A DNA stretch of 64,000 bases from Alistipes sp. (GTDB lineage: Bacteria > Bacteroidota > Bacteroidia > Bacteroidales > Rikenellaceae), in contig JAHHQO010000011.1 of the NCBI GenBank assembly GCA_020026335.1, forward strand, positions 1 through 64,000, written 5' to 3'. Below are positions 28,263 to 35,768 of this stretch, piece by piece. Within the stretch, counting starts at the first letter, position 1. The number at the start of each line of letters is the position of its first letter. Under the pieces are notes generated by a model. The model made no database searches, was not told the DNA's origin, and worked only from the letters and a program-made list of their open reading frames with translations. A program made the position numbers and the translations under genes.

Positions 28263-28587
28263 TATCCTGTTGTTTGTCGGTGTGGTCTATGTCGTGGTAT
28301 CGGCATTCCTGCACTACGACCAATATCACTCGCTGCTGTTCCACTTCGAAGAGGTGGTAGTCGAGACGGAGGAGGTCGCTCCCGCACCTGTGGCACAGCG
28401 CGACAGCGTAAAGGTGGAGAAAAGCGATTCGCTGACTCTCTCATCAACAGCAAACGCAGCGGCGGACTCGCTCGCTCACGGTCAGACGGTGCGCGACAGC
28501 GTCAGCCCCAAAACGGCTCCTGTTGCTCCCCATACCGAGGAGAAGGCGCAACCCTCACAACCCACGGCGGACTCGCTGATAAAGTAA
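28243..28587 (+). CDS. Small single-pass membrane protein with DSL/DSV repeats
   Basis: I do not recognise a family. The 114 residues have a membrane helix near the start (about 5-23, ILNILLFVGVVYVVVSAF) and a low-complexity tail rich in Ala, Pro, Ser, Thr and Glu. The tripeptide Asp-Ser-Leu/Val recurs five times (RDSV, SDSL, ADSL, RDSV, ADSL), spaced by about 8-15 residues, and the protein ends ADSLIK. The ATG sits 20 bp inside the end of the S41 protease gene, so translation should be coupled and the protein may be its anchor, adaptor or substrate. The codons look like those of the neighbours, which argues for a real gene. Confidence 0.7.
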   Translation: MIKKILNILLFVGVVYVVVSAFLHYDQYHSLLFHFEEVVVETEEVAPAPVAQRDSVKVEKSDSLTLSSTANAAADSLAHGQTVRDSVSPKTAPVAPHTEEKAQPSQPTADSLIK

Positions 28588-28807
28588 GAAAAGGGGCATG
28601 GCGGAGCAACCGTGGCATGGGGCAAATCGGCGAACGCCGAACGTACAGCTCCGGGCACTTCGAACAGAAGCGGAGCACCCCAAACGGGAACAGAGACCCC
28701 GAATCGAGCCGTAGCGTCCCTAACGGGAACGGACAGCATTCAAATCCGAATCCCCTCCCAATCGCGAACCGACCGAACTGGACTCCGACCCTCCTTTTAT
28801 CTATCGC
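28588..28807. other. 220-bp gap with CGAAC/GGGAACG repeats
   Basis: After the small gene the plus strand carries a run of short, loosely repeated words: GGCGAACGCCGAACG, TTCGAACAGAAG, AAACGGGAACAGAG, TAACGGGAACGGAC and CGCGAACCGACCGAAC. No convincing ORF; a frame of 72-86 residues reads through it but looks like chance. A terminator follows. Confidence 0.5.
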
Positions 28808-28847
28808 AAAAAAAACCGACTACCCCAAAAGGTAGTCGGTTTTTTTG
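28808..28847. terminator. Bidirectional terminator before the OmpA-TPR gene
   Basis: AAACCGACTACC and GGTAGTCGGTTT pair around CCAAAA, with A-run and T-run on either side, closing the plus-strand S41 region and the minus-strand DUF3575 operon. Confidence 0.9.
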
Positions 28848-28868
28848 TATCGTATGGTCGCCCGGCTA

Positions 28869-31340
28869 TTAGTCAAAGTCCTCCTTGAAGAGTCCGTACT
28901 TGCGAATGAGCTGCGAGATTTCGGGGTCGAGGTTACCTCGGAACTTGAAGGTCTCCTTCAGCTCCACGGCTCTGAGGAAGCTGGTCACTGCCAACTCCTC
29001 CTCGCCCACACGGGCTGCCACGATGGCCAACATATACTGCACATCGGCAATGTCGTGTGCGTTGGGCACCTGCTTCAGAATACGCAGTGCCGCGTGGTCG
29101 TAACCCAGCGAGAGGTAAGCCAGAGCGGTGTTGCGGTCCTCGTAGGGGCGCAAAATCTTGAGTGCTTCCTCATACTTGCGCTTCTTGAGCAGGCTCACGG
29201 CGTGCATATACTGCGAATCGACCTCTGTGGTGTAGACCGTGTCCTTCTTCATACCGCGGCGGTGGAGGTTGAAGCGGAAATCCACGGCACGCATCTCGGG
29301 ATAGAGCGTCTTGCGGATGTGTGCATAATCCTTGGGGTACTTCAGACGGATACGGTACTCGCGCGAGTCGGGATTCTCGATTTCATCGATGAGGGCGAGA
29401 ATCTCCTCCTTGTGCTCCACCTCCTCATCGGCGGCGATGAGCGAGCGCATCTTGTCCCAATCCTCGGCAAGGTGGGTCGAGCGGAGCAGTCGGGGCAGGT
29501 TGGGCAATTCGTCCTCTGCCTGTGTGGTCACCTGTCGTCCCTGCTCATCGAGGGTCACCGAAGCGGAGAGCTTCAGCGAGTCGTAGAGCACCTTGAATTC
29601 CGAGTCGAGCACCTCCTTCAACGAAGCCGCACGGCGTGAAGCCAGACGGTCGTTCACGTGCCATGTACCCTCGGGTGACGAGGTGGCCTTCAGCGTGATG
29701 CTGTCGATGATGAAGATGGGGTCGGTCATCAAATCGCGTGTCAGATTCTTCACCGAAGCAATCTGTTGGGAGTTCTCCTCCAGCGACTTGTCCAAAAAGT
29801 ATTTACCCAAGGGGAAGGTGAAGTAGAAACGTGCGTTGGCCTCGGCATCGCGATAGACGATGCGCTGCATATAGCGGGTCTGCTCATCGACAAACGAAGT
29901 CATCGATGCCACATTGTAGTGGAGGGTATCCGACTTGGTGAGGGCGTAGTAACGGCCGTGGGTGTCATCGACACCGCCACGCAGGAAGAGGTTAATCTTC
30001 GAGGTGTTCTCATCGGCGGTAATCTGCTCGTTGTAGACATACGACACCGAACCGTTGGGGTTGTGGATAATGGTGTCGAGACGTGCCGGGCGGATGTAGG
30101 GGTGCGCCACGGTGCGGGCGAAGACCTCGTCCTTGCGGTCGGCCTTGTTCTCGTTGCGTGCCACCTTGCGCCAGTTGATGGCGTCACGCTTGGCCTGCTC
30201 GGTGTCGGTGTTGTCGAGGTCGGCGACCATATCTTCGTAGTAGGCTACGCGTGCATCGTAGTTCATCTTCACGGCACTGTCCGATACCTCGCGAGCCACG
30301 CCCTGTGCCACGGGGGCGGCGTAGTGCGTCTTGCGGTAACGGTCCGCGGTGTAGGCGGCCAACTCCTGTGCATCGGCATTGCGCAGACGGCGGCGGATGT
30401 CGCGGCGCGCAGCCTTGTTGTCGAGGGTGCGGTAGTACTCCTCACGCTCGGCATCGATGCCCGAATCAAACTGACCGTCCACACGGGTGTAGATTTCACC
30501 ACCGGGCAGCTCCACATCGTTGTGAATGTATCGCGGCGAGAGGTAGTCGTTCAGATGGTCGTACTCGTTCGATGAATCGGGAGTATAGACCACGTGGCGA
30601 GCCACCTTGCGGTCGGTGGAGTTGATGTAGTGGCGCATGACGGACTTCATGTTGCGCAGTTCGCGCTCGTCCGACCAGCCCACGCGTCCGTCACGCTCTG
30701 CCGCACGGGGTTCCAGCGTGCGCAGGTACTCCAAATCGGAGGCTGCCGCCACGCGGGTGAGACCCAGCTCGGCGAGGTAGGCGTTGTAGCTCTCCTTGTC
30801 GCCGAAAGCGTCGAAGTAGTCGGCGCTGTCCACAATACCGTCGAGGTATTTGCCGTAACGCTCATAGTCGCGCAGCTGCTGACGGCTGAACTTGCCTCCG
30901 CGATAGACCAACGGATTGAAGGTGAGGGTGTCGCTACCCTTGGTGAGGGTGGGGTCGAGCGAAAGTTGCCACTTCGAGTGGAGTAGCGAGGGGGGAACGG
31001 TGACGATGAAGTCGATGTTGATTTTACCGTTGCGCTCCACCAGATTGCGGCGGTTGCGTGCCGAGATAATCACCTCGTCAATGGCCAGAGACATGATTTT
31101 CTCTCCCGTGTCGGAGTCAATCTCCGTGGGAGAGAGGGTCAGCTCCGTGCCGTCGTCCTTCTTGAAGGTGATAATCTTCGGGGCATTATTTTGTTTGGGC
31201 GGTTCTTTCACGGCCTGTGTTGGCTTGTAGGGCAGGTGCAAACCGGCATAGGTGTCGCCGTTCTCCAGTTTGCGCATACGGCTACAACCGGCAAGTGTCA
31301 TCACAAGAATGACCGCCAGTAAAAATTTTCCTTTTGTCAT
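28869..31340 (-). CDS. Large outer-membrane lipoprotein with beta domains, OmpA-like segment and TPRs
   Basis: Envelope lipoprotein of 823 residues with a lipobox at LAGC. In order: a beta-sandwich resembling the DUF3868 type (about 75-160), a second beta domain (about 395-500), an OmpA-like segment near 520-590 (DPIFIIDSITLKATSSPEG, then RLASRRAASLKEVL), and C-terminal tetratricopeptide-like helices (about 700-815). It is the last gene of a DUF3575-DUF3868-OmpA operon. Such trios usually precede FimA/Mfa-type fimbrial genes, but no fimbrillin follows here. The role may be peptidoglycan anchoring of a surface structure. Domain names are from pattern memory. Confidence 0.75.
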   Translation of the reverse strand: MTKGKFLLAVILVMTLAGCSRMRKLENGDTYAGLHLPYKPTQAVKEPPKQNNAPKIITFKKDDGTELTLSPTEIDSDTGEKIMSLAIDEVIISARNRRNLVERNGKINIDFIVTVPPSLLHSKWQLSLDPTLTKGSDTLTFNPLVYRGGKFSRQQLRDYERYGKYLDGIVDSADYFDAFGDKESYNAYLAELGLTRVAAASDLEYLRTLEPRAAERDGRVGWSDERELRNMKSVMRHYINSTDRKVARHVVYTPDSSNEYDHLNDYLSPRYIHNDVELPGGEIYTRVDGQFDSGIDAEREEYYRTLDNKAARRDIRRRLRNADAQELAAYTADRYRKTHYAAPVAQGVAREVSDSAVKMNYDARVAYYEDMVADLDNTDTEQAKRDAINWRKVARNENKADRKDEVFARTVAHPYIRPARLDTIIHNPNGSVSYVYNEQITADENTSKINLFLRGGVDDTHGRYYALTKSDTLHYNVASMTSFVDEQTRYMQRIVYRDAEANARFYFTFPLGKYFLDKSLEENSQQIASVKNLTRDLMTDPIFIIDSITLKATSSPEGTWHVNDRLASRRAASLKEVLDSEFKVLYDSLKLSASVTLDEQGRQVTTQAEDELPNLPRLLRSTHLAEDWDKMRSLIAADEEVEHKEEILALIDEIENPDSREYRIRLKYPKDYAHIRKTLYPEMRAVDFRFNLHRRGMKKDTVYTTEVDSQYMHAVSLLKKRKYEEALKILRPYEDRNTALAYLSLGYDHAALRILKQVPNAHDIADVQYMLAIVAARVGEEELAVTSFLRAVELKETFKFRGNLDPEISQLIRKYGLFKEDFD

Positions 31341-31380
31341 AAAGCATGTGTAATTTCCCGACTTCGGGGGTGAAAGACTA

Positions 31381-31872
31381 CTACAGCTGATCGACGGCGC
31401 CGTTCACATCGACGGTGAAGACGCGGTTCTCCTTGCCGGGGCTGGTCTGAATCTGACGCAACACCAGTGTGGCGTCCTTCATCCACTCCTCGTAGGGAAC
31501 ATGATATTTGCAGGTGATGTCCTGTGCGAGCTTCTTCTCGGCAACGATGACCATGAAGGGCTTGCGTTCTGCCCAGTAGCGGCCGAAGAGACGTCTTCTG
31601 CGTTCCATCATGTGCTGCTGATACTTGCCGTTGATGAGGATGTGGGGAAAGAGCTTCACCGACTTGCGGTCGGCGGTGCTCAACTCGGGAATGATGGTCC
31701 AGCTCTGCGAACGCGTCACGGCGTTCTTGCCCACATGGATGTTGAGCTCCAGGGTGAGCTGTCCGTTTTGTGCAGCCAGTGTTTTGCGGGTGACACTCAC
31801 ATCGCCGACAATCTGTGCGCGGAGTGAGAGGGCTGCCAGAAGCATGATTATGGTAAGTGCGATTCTTTTCAT
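31381..31872 (-). CDS. DUF3868-type periplasmic protein
   Basis: Exported 163-residue protein (signal peptide about 1-19, LSLRAQ). The pattern QNGQLTLELNIHVGKNAVTRSQSWTI followed by an IIPEL strand and KSVKLFPHILINGKY is what I associate with DUF3868, a beta-sandwich found at fimbrial loci of Bacteroidetes. It stands between the DUF3575 gene (12 bp) and the OmpA-TPR gene (40 bp) and is surely co-transcribed. No catalytic motif. Confidence 0.75.
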   Translation of the reverse strand: MKRIALTIIMLLAALSLRAQIVGDVSVTRKTLAAQNGQLTLELNIHVGKNAVTRSQSWTIIPELSTADRKSVKLFPHILINGKYQQHMMERRRRLFGRYWAERKPFMVIVAEKKLAQDITCKYHVPYEEWMKDATLVLRQIQTSPGKENRVFTVDVNGAVDQL

Positions 31873-31884
31873 GGTTGGGGTTTT

Positions 31885-32472
31885 TTATCTACGCGAGTTA
31901 AACAGATAAACGAACGATACACCGATTTCGGTGGGCACGGGCAACACCTTGTGGGTATTCTTGTAGTGGCGCTGGGGGGTGCCGTTGACCGGCTCGGTGT
32001 GGTAGCTCAGGCGTGCGAGGCCGATACCCACCGAGGTCTCGATGTTGAAGTGGGGGCTGATGTAGAAGTTGTAGCCAATCGAGACACCTGCACCGAAGGC
32101 ATTACCCTTGTAGTAGTTGTTCTGCAAACGCTTCAGAAGACCGAAGGGGAGGTTGAAACCGCCCACCTCGAAGGTACCGCCGAAGACATGGGCACCGATG
32201 TAGAGACGGGTGAACTTCTCCGAGAACCAGTAGCGGTATTCGGGTTTGCAGAGGAAGTGCTGAATCTTGTTATCCGTTCCGATGGTGAAGGGATTGTACT
32301 GTAAAGTCAGATTGAGGGTCGAGTGGTCACTCAGTGCCAGTTCTGCTCCGAGGTTGGGAGTGGCCGCTGCCCAATAGAGCGCATTGGTCTTGAGCGCAAA
32401 TCTCTGGGCCGATGCTGTGGTGGCGAAGCAACATGCTATCAATGCGAGCAGCACATAGAATTTTTTACTCAT
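31885..32472 (-). CDS. DUF3575 outer-membrane beta-barrel protein
   Basis: Outer-membrane protein of 195 residues with a signal peptide (about 1-22, TTASAQ). The opening RFALKTNALYWAAATPNLGAE, then CKPEYRYWFSEKFTRLYIG and VSIGYNFYISPHFNIETSVG, fit DUF3575, a small OmpA/OprF-like barrel family. It is the first gene of the operon. In other Bacteroidetes DUF3575 and DUF3868 genes sit at the head of FimA/Mfa-type fimbrial loci, so a role in assembling or anchoring a surface fibre is likely, although no subunit gene is here. Confidence 0.82.
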   Translation of the reverse strand: MSKKFYVLLALIACCFATTASAQRFALKTNALYWAAATPNLGAELALSDHSTLNLTLQYNPFTIGTDNKIQHFLCKPEYRYWFSEKFTRLYIGAHVFGGTFEVGGFNLPFGLLKRLQNNYYKGNAFGAGVSIGYNFYISPHFNIETSVGIGLARLSYHTEPVNGTPQRHYKNTHKVLPVPTEIGVSFVYLFNSRR

Positions 32473-33345
32473 AGTGAAATCGGTTAATGGTGATAAAATT
32501 AGTTTTTTAAGGTTATAAAAATCGGTATCGGACCCTAATCGCGATAACTGTATATGCCAGAGTGTATTATGGCAGACACCATACCGTAATGACCTTGCCG
32601 AAAATCGGAGGCAAGTTAGGAAAAAAAATAGAAAACACTATCACGATTGGTCATAAAAAATAGGGATGAAAATCAATTATACGCATTATTCGACAAGTGA
32701 TAATACTCCAAAATGGTGCGTGTTTGTTCGATATGGGGTGTTGTTGTGTGATTTTGTCAGAAATTACGGTAATTATGACGATAATTTTCTTCGATAGGTA
32801 CTGAAAATGTGAAATCCCGATGAGTGGTAAAAAACGACAAATCGAAGAATAATTATCGAGGGGTAACAGGCTGTGCAAGGGGGTGAAAATGTGTCGGTTT
32901 CGGGCAGAAAAGTGGTGGAGGGGTCGTGAGCGTTTACCGAAGGGAAGATTTGTAATTTCGTGTCGGAGCGTGGAAGGGGGGGCGGAAGCGGAGAGAGTAT
33001 ATATATAGGTGGTCGATAGAGGGCGGTGGGGATTATGTGCATGGTCTGCCGCGGAAGGGGCTAACGCGAAAGGGGCTTGTGGTAACGTGGAGGGGACAGG
33101 TGTGATGTGGAGAGAGTTGGGGTAGTACGTGGGGACAGGGGGGGGCGCGTAAGTACAGGTAACGCGGGGAAAGCAGGAAAAACGTGTGAGGGGCTGGGAA
33201 AAAATAGGTCGCGCAAAAGAAAGGCGCATAAATTTTAAAGTTATCATTTTCCTGCGAGATTTCCAAATGTGGTTTTCTGCCCGAATTGTTGATAAATAGA
33301 CGCTTCTAATCCCCCTCACGGGTAGTGCGTTACAGCGAAATTTGC
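32473..33345. other. 870-bp block without a credible gene; purine-rich with G-runs
   Basis: Upstream of the DUF3575 operon. Near 32555-32574 there is TGCCA-N10-TGGCA, possibly an operator. From about 32860 to 33200 the plus strand becomes strikingly purine-rich, with G-runs of up to eight and three or four diverged copies of a word like GTAACGTGGGGACAGG (starting near 33061, 33081, 33122 and 33158). A minus-strand frame of 279 residues spans it, but its product is a Pro/His/Ser-rich mixture that looks like a by-product of the base bias. Confidence 0.6.
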
Positions 33346-33353
33346 TATCTTTG
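33346..33353 (+). promoter_or_regulatory. -7 box upstream of the endonuclease-like lipoprotein gene
   Basis: TATCTTTG, a full consensus match with a weak -33. It lies about 280 nt before the likely start codon, so either the leader is long or an undetected small gene is encoded between them. Confidence 0.4.
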
Positions 33354-33633
33354 AATAGGTGTGCCGATGAGACGGGACAGGGCGACATCATCGGACGGAC
33401 GCAAATTCCGCACTTCGTCCCGCAGTGGTCGGTTGTTGAATTGTAAAATGCTGGAATATAGTATCTTACAGATGCTTTTCCTCTGCCCAAACGTGCGCAC
33501 TCCCCGAGAACTTCCTCTCTGTGTAGCGGAAATGCCCTGCGAAGGGCTTCCCGACTGTTGATAACTGCTGTTCGGAGAGTTGGTTAAATTGCTGATTTAG
33601 TGAAATGTTTATTTGTTGAAAACCCTTAACATA

Positions 33634-34668
33634 ATGATGAAAATGTTGAAAACTTTTGTCTTTTGTCTGCTCGCCTGCACCCTTTTTTCGTGCAGTGGCG
33701 AACGCAAAATGAAATTCCTCCAGCTCAACGTGTGGCAGGAGGGTACGGTGGTAGAGCACGGTTATGAAGCTCTCGCCGATGAGTTGGCACGTGTCGATGC
33801 CGATTTTGTGATGTTGAGCGAGGTGCGCAACTACAACGGCACCAACTTCTCGAAGCGCATCACCGAGTCGCTCCGTCAGCGTGGCAAGACCTACTACTCG
33901 TTTTACAGCTACGATTCGGGGCTGTTGAGCCGTTATCCCATCATCGACTCCGCGACCATCTTCCCCGAAAAGGACGACCACGGCAGTATGTACAAATTGG
34001 TGGCGGAGGTCGATGGTCGCCGCTATGCCATCTACTCCGCTCATCTCGACTATCTCAGCTGTGCCTATTACGATGTGCGCGGGTATGACGGCAACAACTG
34101 GCGACTCCTTGAGCGTCCGCTGACCGACATCGACAGCATCATGGCGAAGAATGTCGCTTCGTTGCGTGACGATGCCATTCGCAAATTCCTCGCCGATGCT
34201 GCCGTGGAGCGCGAGAAGGGGAGTCGTATCATTATCGGTGGTGACTTCAACGAACCCTCCCATCGCGATTGGTGCGAGGCTACGGCACAGACTGCCGACC
34301 ATCAGGGGTTGGTCATTCCGTGGACGGTGACTTCGCTGCTGGAGGAGAACGGCTACACCGATGTCTATCGCGAGAAGTACCCCGACCCCTTGAAATATCC
34401 CGGTTACACCTATCCCGCCAACACCTCCGGTGCGAAAATCAAGAAACTCTCGTGGGCACTCAAGGCGGACGAGCGCGAGCGCATCGACTACATCTTCTAC
34501 CTCCCCGATGAGGGCTTGACTCTGCGCGATGTCTCCCTCATCGGCCCGCGCGGCTTTATTATCCGTGGCGAGCGCAGCGATGTGCCCACTGCCGACCCCG
34601 TCATCGAGCCGCTCGGTGTGTGGCCGACCGACCACAAGGGGCTGGTTGCGGAGTTCGATGTGAAGTAG
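33634..34668 (+). CDS. Endonuclease/exonuclease/phosphatase family lipoprotein
   Basis: Member of the EEP superfamily (DNase I/sphingomyelinase fold). The start at 33634 (MMKMLKTFVFCLL) gives a lipoprotein signal ending in the lipobox LFSC, so it is exported and lipidated; a nuclease for cell DNA is unlikely. Motifs: KFLQLNVWQEG, DFVMLSEVRN (metal-binding Glu), YSAHLDY, IIGGDFNEPSHRDW and the terminal WPTDHKGLVAEF (catalytic Asp-His). 344 residues from this start. It probably hydrolyses phosphodiesters outside the inner membrane, possibly lipid or nucleotide substrates. It is transcribed alone and ends at a shared terminator. Confidence 0.85.
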   Translation: MMKMLKTFVFCLLACTLFSCSGERKMKFLQLNVWQEGTVVEHGYEALADELARVDADFVMLSEVRNYNGTNFSKRITESLRQRGKTYYSFYSYDSGLLSRYPIIDSATIFPEKDDHGSMYKLVAEVDGRRYAIYSAHLDYLSCAYYDVRGYDGNNWRLLERPLTDIDSIMAKNVASLRDDAIRKFLADAAVEREKGSRIIIGGDFNEPSHRDWCEATAQTADHQGLVIPWTVTSLLEENGYTDVYREKYPDPLKYPGYTYPANTSGAKIKKLSWALKADERERIDYIFYLPDEGLTLRDVSLIGPRGFIIRGERSDVPTADPVIEPLGVWPTDHKGLVAEFDVK

Positions 34669-34690
34669 TCCTCTCCGTATGGCAAAAAAT

Positions 34691-34725
34691 AGAGAGCGGA
34701 TGTCCCGTCGGGACATCCGCTCTCT
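34691..34725. terminator. Bidirectional terminator between the EEP lipoprotein gene and deoC
   Basis: AGAGAGCGGATGTCCCG pairs with CGGGACATCCGCTCTCT, a 17-bp perfect stem with a one-base centre and AT-rich flanks. Confidence 0.9.
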
Positions 34726-34749
34726 TATTATGGGAATCTGAAATATCGA

Positions 34750-35640
34750 TTAGTAGTACTTCACTTCCTTACCCTCGATAGCCGACAGCAGGTTGTTGGC
34801 AGCTGACGATGCACCGATACGGAACAAGTCGGTGGTCAGCCACTCCTTGCCCAAAATCTCCTCCACGATGGTGTAGTAGAGGGCGGCATCCTCGGGGGTG
34901 CGAACACCACCGGCAGCCTTGAAACCTACCTTGCGGCCGGTGTGATTGTAATAGTCCTTGATGGCGTGGCACATCACCACGGCAGCCTCGGGAGTGGCAG
35001 CTACGCTGATTTTTCCGGTCGAGGTCTTCACGAAGTCGGCACCTGCCAACATCGACAACAGAGACGCCTTGCGAATCAAATCGGGAGTCTGCAATGCACC
35101 CGACTCGATAATCACCTTCAAGATGATGTCCTTGTCCATCTCCGAGCGGATAACCTCCACCTCGTTGGCAGCCTCGTTGTATTCGCCGGTGAGCATGTGG
35201 CCCACGTTGAGTACGATGTCCACCTCATCGGCACCGTTCTCCACAGCCATGGCTACCTCCAGTGCCTTCACCTCGAGATAGGTCTGCGATGCGGGGAAAC
35301 CACCGGCAACCGATGTGATACGCATGGGAGTACCATCGATGGCCAGACCTACGGTCTCGACAAATGCGGGATAGACACAAATAGATGCCACATTGGGAAT
35401 GTGGGGATATTTGGTATAGAACTCTGCGGTTTTCTTGGCGAACTCGGTCACCGACTTCACTGAATCGTTGCACGACAGTGTGGTGATATCGATAGCCGAA
35501 TAGCAGAACTTGTAGACCTCGGTATTATGATTGCGTTTAGCAATTTCGCGAATGCGGGCGACTTCGTTGTCCACCTCCGATGCACTCATGGCGGGTGCAT
35601 ACTCATTCAAATGGTTAGCGTACTCCATAATCTTATTCAA
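34750..35640 (-). CDS. deoC: Deoxyribose-phosphate aldolase
   Basis: Class I aldolase splitting deoxyribose-5-phosphate into glyceraldehyde-3-phosphate and acetaldehyde in deoxynucleoside salvage. The Schiff-base lysine region is VKTSTGK, and the second active-site lysine is in VGFKAAGGVRT. Further conserved parts are SICVYPAFVE, GADEVDIVLNVGH and ILKVIIESGAL. At 296 residues it is longer than E. coli DeoC (259), owing to an N-terminal extension of about 35 residues. Single gene with its own -7 box. Confidence 0.95.
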   Translation of the reverse strand: MNKIMEYANHLNEYAPAMSASEVDNEVARIREIAKRNHNTEVYKFCYSAIDITTLSCNDSVKSVTEFAKKTAEFYTKYPHIPNVASICVYPAFVETVGLAIDGTPMRITSVAGGFPASQTYLEVKALEVAMAVENGADEVDIVLNVGHMLTGEYNEAANEVEVIRSEMDKDIILKVIIESGALQTPDLIRKASLLSMLAGADFVKTSTGKISVAATPEAAVVMCHAIKDYYNHTGRKVGFKAAGGVRTPEDAALYYTIVEEILGKEWLTTDLFRIGASSAANNLLSAIEGKEVKYY

Positions 35641-35652
35641 AAACTATTTGTA

Positions 35653-35660
35653 CAAAAATA
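35653..35660 (-). promoter_or_regulatory. -7 box of deoC
   Basis: Minus strand reads TATTTTTG, 12 nt before the ATG. The leader would be very short. Confidence 0.4.
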
Positions 35661-35720
35661 GCAAAAATTTTGATATGCTACACTATCCTCTCTCTATTTC
35701 GTTGATTTGTACACAAAAAA

Positions 35721-35746
35721 AGAGTCCGAATCGAAATTCGGACTCT
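35721..35746 (-). terminator. Terminator of the OmpA-TPR lipoprotein gene
   Basis: AGAGTCCGAAT and ATTCGGACTCT pair around CGAA, with an A-run on the plus-strand side that becomes the U-tract. Confidence 0.88.
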
Positions 35747-35768
35747 CTGTGTATCGAATGGACTGAAA

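Noticed and set aside
28612..28872. 72-86 residue frames in the CGAAC-rich gap
   Set aside because: Low-complexity repeat translation, with the 3' end running through the terminator.
32651..33490. 279-residue minus-strand frame in the non-coding block
   Set aside because: The product is Pro/His/Ser/Thr-rich, has no domain-like pattern and coincides with the purine-rich bias, which removes stop codons on that strand. I would reconsider if conserved homologues exist.
33361..33561. 66-residue plus-strand frame before the EEP lipoprotein
   Set aside because: No motif or clear codon bias, and mixed composition. It follows a -7 box, so it is mentioned, but there is no support.
33287..33564. Two TGTTGATAA words considered as DnaA boxes of an origin
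   Set aside because: Each is one base off the consensus, only two copies occur, and no dnaA, gidA or other origin gene is near.
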